The notes beneath the pieces are model-generated. The model ran no database searches. It was not told the DNA's origin and saw only the letters and a list, made by a program, of their open reading frames with translations. From Streptomyces sp. NBC_01451 (GTDB taxonomy: Bacteria; Actinomycetota; Actinomycetes; Streptomycetales; Streptomycetaceae), in contig NZ_CP109479.1 in NCBI RefSeq assembly GCF_036227485.1, positions 9,238,001 through 9,302,000 on the forward strand: DNA of 64,000 nucleotides, given 5' to 3'. This document shows, piece by piece, positions 58,539 through 64,000 of the stretch (positions are counted from its first letter, which is position 1; each line of letters opens with the position of its first letter). A program made the translations under genes and the position numbers.

Positions 58539-58862
58539 ATGAGCACGAGCGACTTACCCGACCCCTCGTCGCCCTCGGCGCCACCCGCCGCCGGAACCCC
58601 GGTGGTCGGGGACGCCGTGGGCGCGATGCGCAACGCGCGCGCCCAGCTTGCCGAACTCCTGGGCCGTACACCGGAGTCGGTCTCGGCCATCAACCGGGAC
58701 GGGACGGGCTGGCAGGTCGACGTCGAGGTTGTGGAGTTGGAGCGCATCCCGGACTCCACCAGCGTCCTTGCCGTCTACCGGGTGAGACTGGACGCCGACG
58801 GCCTCCTTCTCGGCTACTCCCGCAGCCGCCGCTACACCCGAGGCCAGGTCGACCGGCAGTGA
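58539..58862 (+). CDS. gvpO: Gas vesicle protein GvpO
   Basis: Protein of 107 residues, first gene of the gas vesicle cluster. After a Pro/Ala/Ser-rich N-terminus the GvpO domain reads AMRNARAQLAELLGRTPESVSAINRDGTGWQVDVEVVELERIPDSTSVLAVYRVRLDADGLLLGYSRSRRYTRGQVD. GvpO is a conserved accessory or regulatory Gvp of actinobacteria and haloarchaea with unclear biochemistry. A weak GGAC precedes the ATG. Confidence 0.93.
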   Translation: MSTSDLPDPSSPSAPPAAGTPVVGDAVGAMRNARAQLAELLGRTPESVSAINRDGTGWQVDVEVVELERIPDSTSVLAVYRVRLDADGLLLGYSRSRRYTRGQVDRQ

Positions 58863-59108
58863 TGCCGTGCGAGACGGCCGCGCACGGCGACCGGGACACA
58901 GGTCCGCCCGCTTCCCGCCACGTGACGCGGCCCCTGTTCACGACCGGCCCGCCTGCTGGCGCAGCGTCCGTCTCCGCGAGGCCCTCGCCCTCCGGCCGGA
59001 TCGCGCCGGTCCCGGTTCGCGGTCCCGTCGCCGACACCGAGACCGCACGACCGCCCGGCGCACGCCCCGTACACCCTCGCCCCCCATCTCTGAGAGGGAA
59101 CTTCACCC

Positions 59109-60023
59109 ATGACCGTGCTCGCCCAGACCGCCGCCCCCCGCGCCCAGAAGACCGACGGGGGCCTCTACGACATCCTCGACCTGATCCTCGACCGCGGACT
59201 CGTGATCGATGTCTTCATCCGGGTGTCGGTGATCGGCATCGAGGTCCTGCGTGTGGACATCCGCATTGTCATCGCCAGCGTCGACACCTACCTGCGCTTC
59301 GCGGCGGCCACCAACCGCCTAGACCTGGAGAACCGCGGTACTCCCGTGGTGGCAGCGGCGCCCGCGGTGTTCGCGCCGGGCCTGCCCACCGCCGTGGCGT
59401 CCGGCGGGCAGACGGTTGTCTCGCCGAGCGTCGTGGCGGCTCCCGCTGCCGGCGGTGCCGTCGTGCAGGGGCAGCCCGTCACCGCCTGGCCGCCCGGCAC
59501 CGGCGCTGCGGTCCCGGTCGCCGGGAACCTGGGACAGGCGGTGGGACAGGCACTCGGGACGGTCGGACAGACGGTCGGTGGCGTCGTCGGTGCCGTCACT
59601 CCGACGGTCGGGGGGCTGGTCGGCAGTGTGGTCCCGACGGTTGGGGGAGTGGTCGGTGGTGTTTCGCCGACTGTCGGGGGACTCGTCGGTGGCGTGGCGC
59701 CGACCGTCGGCGAAGTGGTCGGCACGGTGGGCCGGACGGCCGGCACGGTGGTCACCGCTGTCGCCCCGGTGGCAGCGACCGGGGTGAGCGGCGTCGCCCC
59801 GGTGACCGTCACCGGAGCCCCGGTGACGGATCTCGCCGTACAGGGAGCCGACGGGATAGGTGCCGTGGCGCAGACGACGGTGCCCGCCGCGGAGCCGACG
59901 GTGCCCGGCACGCAGGAAGTGGCCGACGCCTCGGGTTCGACCACGGCCGGCCAGGAGCAGGCTCCCACCGTCGCACGCGGCAGGACCCGGGGCGGCAAGG
60001 GGCAGCAGGGCGGGGAGGCCTGA
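59109..60023 (+). CDS. gvpA: Gas vesicle shell protein GvpA with long repetitive tail
   Basis: Main gas-vesicle-shell type protein, 304 residues. Residues ~18-77 are a canonical GvpA core: LYDILDLILDRGLVIDVFIRVSVIGIEVLRVDIRIVIASVDTYLRFAAATNRLDLE. Normal GvpA is ~70 residues, and streptomycete versions usually ~140. Here a ~225-residue extension follows: Ala/Pro/Val-rich, then about five 11-residue repeats (PTVGGLVGGVA type, residues ~154-208), then a Thr/Val-rich stretch ending in a basic RGRTRGGKGQQG. The tail would protrude from the shell. GAGAGGGA lies about 10 bases before the ATG. Confidence 0.92.
   Translation: MTVLAQTAAPRAQKTDGGLYDILDLILDRGLVIDVFIRVSVIGIEVLRVDIRIVIASVDTYLRFAAATNRLDLENRGTPVVAAAPAVFAPGLPTAVASGGQTVVSPSVVAAPAAGGAVVQGQPVTAWPPGTGAAVPVAGNLGQAVGQALGTVGQTVGGVVGAVTPTVGGLVGSVVPTVGGVVGGVSPTVGGLVGGVAPTVGEVVGTVGRTAGTVVTAVAPVAATGVSGVAPVTVTGAPVTDLAVQGADGIGAVAQTTVPAAEPTVPGTQEVADASGSTTAGQEQAPTVARGRTRGGKGQQGGEA
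59568..59732 (+). repeat. 33-bp tandem repeats in gvpA tail
   Basis: Five in-frame 33-bp units (59568, 59601, 59634, 59667, 59700). The encoded units begin QTVGG, PTVGG, PTVGG, PTVGG, PTVGE, with consensus PTVGGxVGxVx. DNA copies differ mainly at third positions, so the repeat is kept at protein level. Confidence 0.85.
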
Positions 60024-60026
60024 CGG

Positions 60027-60740
60027 ATGCCGCTCTACCTCTATGCCGTCACGGACGCGGACCATCCGCTGCCCGTGGAAGGCTCCACCGGAATCGGGGC
60101 CTCGCCCGCGCCCTTGAGGGCGGTGCGCGCTGCGCGGGTGGCCGCCGTCGTCAGCGAGGCGCCGACACAACTGCGCGCCAAGCGAAGAGATCTGATCGCC
60201 CATCAGAACGTACTGCTGATGCTCGGCGCCGCGGGTGCCGTCCTACCCCTGCGCTTCGGCACGCTCGCCCCCGACGACGGCGCGGTGCGCCGCGCGCTGG
60301 CGGACCAGGAGGCGTTGTTCACCGAGCGGCTCCGGGACGTCGAGGACCGCGTCGAGTTCAATGTCAAAGCACTGCAGGACGAGGACACCGCCCTGCGCGA
60401 CGTCCTGCGGAACAGTGCCGAAGCCCGGCGTCTCAGCGCTCTCACGCGGGACGGCGCAGGCACGCACGACGACCAGGTGGCCCTCGGCACGGTGGTCGCC
60501 GCCGGGGTCGAGGCACTGCAGGCGCAGCACGCCCAGGACATCGCCCGCCGACTGGAGCCGCTGGCTCACCGCACCGCCTTGGGCGATCCGGCGGGCGAGG
60601 CCTTCCTGAACCTGAGCCTCCTGATCGAACGGGGGCAGGCCGACGCGTTCGCCGCGGCCGTGGGCAGGGTCGCCGAGAGCGTCGGTCACGGGCTCGAACT
60701 CCGGGTGACCGGACCCCTTCCGCCCTACAGCTTTGTCTGA
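60027..60740 (+). CDS. gvpF: Gas vesicle protein GvpF
   Basis: GvpF/GvpL-family protein of 237 residues, a minor shell or assembly component. Signature: LYLYAVTDADHPLP at the start, VAAVVSEAP, VLPLRFGTLAPDD in the middle and the closing LRVTGPLPPYSFV. It starts 3 bases after the gvpA stop, with GGGGAGG inside the gvpA end. Confidence 0.95.
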   Translation: MPLYLYAVTDADHPLPVEGSTGIGASPAPLRAVRAARVAAVVSEAPTQLRAKRRDLIAHQNVLLMLGAAGAVLPLRFGTLAPDDGAVRRALADQEALFTERLRDVEDRVEFNVKALQDEDTALRDVLRNSAEARRLSALTRDGAGTHDDQVALGTVVAAGVEALQAQHAQDIARRLEPLAHRTALGDPAGEAFLNLSLLIERGQADAFAAAVGRVAESVGHGLELRVTGPLPPYSFV

Positions 60741-60806
60741 CGGTGACCGGGCGACCGCACCTCGCCGCCCCGCCACTGTCACTCCCTACCGGAAGGAGAG
60801 CGACAC

Positions 60807-61094
60807 ATGGGACTGCTGAGTGGCCTGCTCGGCCTGCCACTGGCTCCGCTGCGCGGGGTCGGCTGGGTGCTGGAACAGGTGGTGAGGGAAGCGGAGCGGC
60901 AGTACGCCGACCCGGCCCCCGTCCACCGTGAGCTCGCCGAACTGGAGACCGATCTGCTGGCCGGGCGCATCACCGAGGAGGAGTTCAGCCTCCGGGAGGA
61001 CGAACTCCTGGATCGCCTGGAACAGATCACGCCCGGCGGCGGTGAGGATCCAGCCGGCTCCGACGGTCCGGAACCACAGGAAGGCCCTCGATGA
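60807..61094 (+). CDS. gvpG: Gas vesicle protein GvpG
   Basis: Small protein of 95 residues with the GvpG pattern: GLLSGLLGLPLAPLRGVGWVLEQVVREAERQYADP, then a coiled-coil-like ELETDLLAGRITEEEFSLREDELLDRLEQI and an acidic tail. Minor component needed for vesicle assembly. AAGGAGAG precedes the ATG. It overlaps the next gene by four bases (ATGA). Confidence 0.94.
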   Translation: MGLLSGLLGLPLAPLRGVGWVLEQVVREAERQYADPAPVHRELAELETDLLAGRITEEEFSLREDELLDRLEQITPGGGEDPAGSDGPEPQEGPR

Positions 61095-61459
61095 CGGACG
61101 CCCTCGCGCGGCGGTCAGGTGCTCTGTCGCCCCAACCGGGCGGCGCGGGCAATCTGGCCGACATTCTGGAACGCGTCCTCGACAAGGGGGTCGTGATCGC
61201 AGGAGACATCAAGATCAACCTGCTCGACATCGAACTCCTCACCATCAAGCTGCGGCTGCTCGTCGTCTCGGTCGACACCGCGCGTGAGATGGGCATCGAC
61301 TGGTGGGAGCACGACCCGACCCTGTCCTCTCGCGCCGTACGCCCGGCCCCGGCTCCCGACCCTGTCCGCACGGCGGAACTCGCCGCCGAGAACGCACGCC
61401 TTCGCGCCGAACTCCAGTCGCTGAACGCCCGGTTGAAGGTAGGACCCGATGATCTCTGA
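61091..61459 (+). CDS. gvpJ: Gas vesicle GvpA-like protein GvpJ
   Basis: GvpA/J-family protein of 122 residues: LADILERVLDKGVVIAGDIKINLLDIELLTIKLRLLVVSVDTAREMGIDWW, followed by a coiled-coil C-terminus (AELAAENARLRAELQSLNARL). Named by its place in the streptomycete order O-A-F-G-(Y-Z)-J-L-S-K. J proteins are minor shell parts thought to act at vesicle tips. Four-base overlap with gvpG and 11-base overlap with gvpL imply coupled translation. Confidence 0.88.
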   Translation: MTDALARRSGALSPQPGGAGNLADILERVLDKGVVIAGDIKINLLDIELLTIKLRLLVVSVDTAREMGIDWWEHDPTLSSRAVRPAPAPDPVRTAELAAENARLRAELQSLNARLKVGPDDL

Positions 61460-62294
61460 GCACGACACCGCGCCCCCGGAAGACCTCACCGACGCGGTCT
61501 ACGCGTACGCGGTACTGCTGCGGAACGAGGCGGCTGAGCGGGCCGCCCGGGAACTGCGCGGCGTCGACGGGCTCCCGGTGCGGATCCTGTGCGGCGCGGG
61601 CACAGCCGCAGTCGTCAGTGACGTACCCGCCGAGTCCTTCACCGAAGAGGCCATCGCCCAGCGGCTCGACGACATCACCGGTCTGGAGCGGCTGGCTCGC
61701 GACCATCACCAGGTGATCGCCGAGCTGGCCACGCTGACGGCGGTACTTCCCCTCCGGCTGGCCACGGTGTACCTCGACGACGACAGCCTGCTGCGACGTC
61801 TGCACACCGATGCCCGCCACTTCCGCGCCACCTTGGGCCAGTTGGAGGGCCACGACGAATGGGGTGTCAAGATCTACGCCCAACCGCCGTCCACCGCCCC
61901 GCCCCCGGAGGACCGGCCGCGCTCCGGGCGTGACTATCTGCGCGCGCGCCGTACAAGCCGGGACGGCCACGACCTGGTCCTTCGGGCCGCCGCCGATCTC
62001 GGGTCACGCGTGGACCGTACGCTCATGGAAGCGAACCTGGCCACCGACGTACGGCACCATCGTCCCCAGCCGGCCACCCTGTCCGCGAAACCGGGAGAGA
62101 ACGTCGTCAACGCGGCCTACCTCGTCCCGCGACAGCACGCGCGGAGCTTCCGGGACCGCGTGGAACTGCTCGCCGCCGGGACCGACGGTGTCCGGCTGGA
62201 GATCACCGGACCCTGGGCCCCCTACTCCTTCGCCTCGCCCCCGCCGGAACAGACCGCAACGGCCGACCCCGCGATCCCGCGGACAACGCCGTGA
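61449..62294 (+). CDS. gvpL: Gas vesicle protein GvpL
   Basis: Second GvpF/L-family protein, 281 residues: AVYAYAVLLRNEAAERAA, HHQVIAELATLTAVLPLRLATVYLDDDSLLRRL, WGVKIYAQP, and the closing LEITGPWAPYSFASPPPE. Longer than GvpF with a distinct Pro-rich middle. An accessory assembly protein that contacts GvpA in other systems. Overlaps gvpS by four bases. Confidence 0.95.
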   Translation: MISEHDTAPPEDLTDAVYAYAVLLRNEAAERAARELRGVDGLPVRILCGAGTAAVVSDVPAESFTEEAIAQRLDDITGLERLARDHHQVIAELATLTAVLPLRLATVYLDDDSLLRRLHTDARHFRATLGQLEGHDEWGVKIYAQPPSTAPPPEDRPRSGRDYLRARRTSRDGHDLVLRAAADLGSRVDRTLMEANLATDVRHHRPQPATLSAKPGENVVNAAYLVPRQHARSFRDRVELLAAGTDGVRLEITGPWAPYSFASPPPEQTATADPAIPRTTP

Positions 62295-62476
62295 CGGCCG
62301 GTGGCCCGCCCCACGCGGAAGTCGCCCTGGTCGATCTTCTCGACCGGCTCCTGGCCGGCGGTGTCGTCATCACGGGCGACCTCAGCCTCTGCATCGCCGA
62401 CGTCGAACTGGTCCGCATCTCCCTGCGCGCCCTGCTCACCTCGGTCGAGGCAGCCACGGAAGGAGTCCTGACGTGA
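62291..62476 (+). CDS. gvpS: Gas vesicle GvpA-like protein GvpS
   Basis: Very short GvpA-family protein, 61 residues: VALVDLLDRLLAGGVVITGDLSLCIADVELVRISLRALLTSVEAATEG. Third GvpA-related protein in the operon. The GTG start overlaps the gvpL stop and its stop overlaps the gvpK GTG (GTGA at both joints), so three genes are translationally coupled. Confidence 0.88.
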   Translation: MTAGGPPHAEVALVDLLDRLLAGGVVITGDLSLCIADVELVRISLRALLTSVEAATEGVLT

Positions 62477-62820
62477 CGGCACAGGGTCGGCCCGGAGCCG
62501 GAGCCGCGTCGGTACCGGACTCCGGACAGTCCCCGGCCCGGCGCCTCGACCTGGACAAGGACACGGTCGAACGGGACCTGGTCCGACTGGTGCTCACCGT
62601 CGTGGAGTTGCTGCGCCAGCTCATGGAACGGCAGGCCATCCGCCGGGTCGAGAGGAACAACCTGACCGAGGAGCAGGAGGAACGCATCGGCATGACGCTC
62701 ATGATCCTCGACGACCGCATGACCGAACTGCGCGAGCGCTACGACCTGAGCCCCGAAGACCTGAACCTGGACCTCGGTCCGCTCGGTCCCCTCCTGCCGC
62801 GCCAGGAGGGGCGCCACTGA
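62473..62820 (+). CDS. gvpK: Gas vesicle protein GvpK
   Basis: Protein of 115 residues, last gene of the cluster: RLDLDKDTVERDLVRLVLTVVELLRQLMERQAIRRVERNNLTEEQEERIGMTLMILDDRMTELRERYDLSPEDLNLDLGPLG, the full GvpK signature. An accessory protein required for vesicle growth. It ends 15 bases before the convergent BlaI-type gene. Confidence 0.95.
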   Translation: MTAQGRPGAGAASVPDSGQSPARRLDLDKDTVERDLVRLVLTVVELLRQLMERQAIRRVERNNLTEEQEERIGMTLMILDDRMTELRERYDLSPEDLNLDLGPLGPLLPRQEGRH

Positions 62821-62835
62821 GGTCTCCCGACGGGC

Positions 62836-63228
62836 TCAGTGACCGGGGCCCTCGTGCAGCAGCTTCTCGAAGCGTTCGCGGAGGTCGGGGACGTTGCGGA
62901 TCTCGTCGAGGAAGTGACCGACCGCGCTCACCCCGAAGTCCCGGATGACCTCGCGCACGGCCATCGCCGCCTCGTCCGTGACACAGGGGGCGTACGCGTA
63001 ACCCCGGCCCGCCTTGGTGCGGTTGGCCGCGCCCTTCTCGGCCAGGCGGCTCAGCACGGTCATGACGGTGGTGTAGGCCAGCGGGGTCTCACGGCCGGAG
63101 TTGAGCGCGCCGAGAACCTCCCGGACGGTCATCGGGTCGGGGGCCTGCCACAGAACCTCCATGATCTCGTTCTCCAGCGGGCCGAAGACGAGGCATTCCT
63201 GGGAGGCGCGGGATCGGTCGGCTGTCAC
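62836..63228 (-). CDS. BlaI/MecI/CopY-family repressor
   Basis: Winged-helix repressor of 130 residues: FGPLENEIMEVLWQAPDPMTVREVLGALNSGRETPLAYTTVMTVLSRLAEKG (HTH), then AGRGYAYAPCVTDEAAMAVREVI and a helical dimerisation end. Family members control beta-lactamase or other stress genes and are usually paired with a BlaR/M56 protease; none is seen here, though the partner could lie elsewhere. The GTG start at 63228 has TAGATT exactly 6 bases upstream, so the mRNA is probably leaderless. Confidence 0.92.
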   Translation of the reverse strand: MTADRSRASQECLVFGPLENEIMEVLWQAPDPMTVREVLGALNSGRETPLAYTTVMTVLSRLAEKGAANRTKAGRGYAYAPCVTDEAAMAVREVIRDFGVSAVGHFLDEIRNVPDLRERFEKLLHEGPGH

Positions 63229-63234
63229 CCCTTC

Positions 63235-63240
63235 AATCTA
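63235..63240 (-). promoter_or_regulatory. -10 box of probable leaderless promoter (BlaI gene)
   Basis: TAGATT on the minus strand, then GAAGGG, then GTG. The GAAGGG abuts the start codon and cannot serve as a normally spaced ribosome site. Confidence 0.5.
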
Positions 63241-63540
63241 CGGTGCTCGGCACCCGAACGCCCAGTACCGCCAGGACCACCAGGACCGGACGGGGTTGTT
63301 CCGGGTCGTGCCGTGCCTTCGCGGGGAGCCGGTGTCACGGGAAACGGCCCGTCCCGTCGTCGCGCCGCTTCGCCTCGTATCCGCATGGGTGATAACGGGT
63401 GCGCGTTCTCTTTCAATACTCCTTCCTCTTCCTTTTCCCGCTCTGTCGATACGCCCGTCCGCTCCCCGGCCGATTCCTATGATGCGGTGAACGCCGATGC
63501 GGAGATTCGCTGTCGGGAATATTTGACGGGAGTAGCAACC

Positions 63541-63933
63541 ATGGCTGTTTTCGAGTCGACCGCGGTAGCGGAGCGGGTGTTCGGCAACCTCTTCGAGATC
63601 CTGTTGAAGGACGAACAGTTCACTTCGCAGCTGCGCGCGAGCAACCTGTCCATCCGGCTGACCCACACCAACCCGGACTGCGTTGTGCATGTGACCGCGG
63701 ACGCGCTGACGGTGGGGGCCGATGCTCCCGAAGACGCGACGATCAGGATCAAGATGTCGTGCGACACCGCGCACCAGCTCTGGCTCGGGAAGCTCATGAT
63801 GCCGACCGCCATCGCCACCGGGAAAGTGCGTATCCGCGGCAAGGTGGCCCGGGTGCTGGAACTCGTCCCCATCCTGCGGCCCGCCTTCGACCGCTATCCC
63901 GAACTGGCGGCGAAGGAAGGGCTTCCCGTCTGA
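63541..63933 (+). CDS. SCP2-like lipid-binding protein
   Basis: Protein of 130 residues resembling sterol carrier protein 2 domains: AVAERVFGNLFEILLKDEQFTSQLRASNLSIRLTHTNPDCVVHVTADALTVG, followed by IRIKMSCDTAHQLWLGKLMMPTAIATGKVRIRGKVARVLELVPILRPAF. The last part is the usual SCP2 'W..G.....A...G.....G' stretch. Ligand and role are unknown. GGGAG lies 9 bases before the ATG. The upstream ~300 bases are AT-richer and contain a TATGAT (63478-63483) that may be its -10. Confidence 0.85.
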   Translation: MAVFESTAVAERVFGNLFEILLKDEQFTSQLRASNLSIRLTHTNPDCVVHVTADALTVGADAPEDATIRIKMSCDTAHQLWLGKLMMPTAIATGKVRIRGKVARVLELVPILRPAFDRYPELAAKEGLPV

Positions 63934-64000
63934 GAAATCGGCGCCCTTCGGCGCACCGGCCGACCGTTGGGCGCGGTACTTCGGCACATCCCCAGGCATT

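Noticed and set aside
59568..59732. Tandem 33-bp repeats considered as a CRISPR array
   Set aside because: Units are contiguous without spacers and lie in frame inside gvpA.

Overview
The window is a stretch of Streptomyces chromosome. The evidence is very high G+C with strong G/C in third codon positions, GTG/TTG starts, the clpP3-clpP4-popR locus, a SigB-type sigma factor, a streptophobe-family membrane protein, Tat-exported polysaccharide-degrading enzymes and a streptomycete-order gas vesicle cluster. Many accessory genes and several gene relics suggest a chromosome-arm location. I found no rRNA, tRNA, CRISPR array or complete insertion sequence.

Layout. 0-7.6 kb: an exported protein, a phosphatase, a dienelactone hydrolase relic with its middle deleted, a VOC protein, adenosine deaminase, DinB, LysR and an aldo/keto reductase. 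7.6-11.6 kb: an ABC exporter with two FHA domains, an SH3-like protein and a Ser/Thr kinase form one signalling operon. 11.7-17.6 kb: SnoaL-like, streptophobe and DUF6777-like proteins, an anti-sigma-like ATPase, a SigB-family sigma factor and a methyltransferase. 17.6-19.4 kb: popR facing clpP3-clpP4. 19.5-23.2 kb: a LacI regulator with a clear promoter and paired operators, then a YCII protein/ECF42 sigma pair. 23.6-28.9 kb: a coupled carboxylate-amine ligase, asparagine-synthase-type amidotransferase and S9 peptidase, suggesting a small amidated peptide.

28.9-45.2 kb is a plant cell-wall island: rhamnogalacturonan lyases, a companion exported protein, a phosphodiesterase-fold protein with a jacalin-like end, a LacI regulator, GH5, GH43 and GH78 enzymes, and two decayed genes carrying duplicated operators. 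45.5-58.1 kb is a mixed region: a large TerD-type stress protein, a winged-helix protein, a PAS/GAF/SpoIIE phosphatase, a frameshifted gene, a PLP enzyme, relics of a modular polyketide synthase, an I36-type inhibitor, two regulators and a DHA2 efflux pump. 58.4-62.8 kb is a gas vesicle operon (gvpO-A-F-G-J-L-S-K, no Y or Z) whose GvpA carries a long tail with 11-residue repeats. BlaI-type and SCP2-like genes close the window.

Three regulatory links stand out. The same GNNT-N15/16-GGGTAC promoter type lies before the SigB-family gene and before the gas vesicle operon. PTQVV peptides in the kinase and the SH3-like protein are candidate ligands for the FHA domains of the adjacent exporter. A TANNNT box sits 6-8 bases before the start codon of at least seven genes, which suggests leaderless mRNAs.
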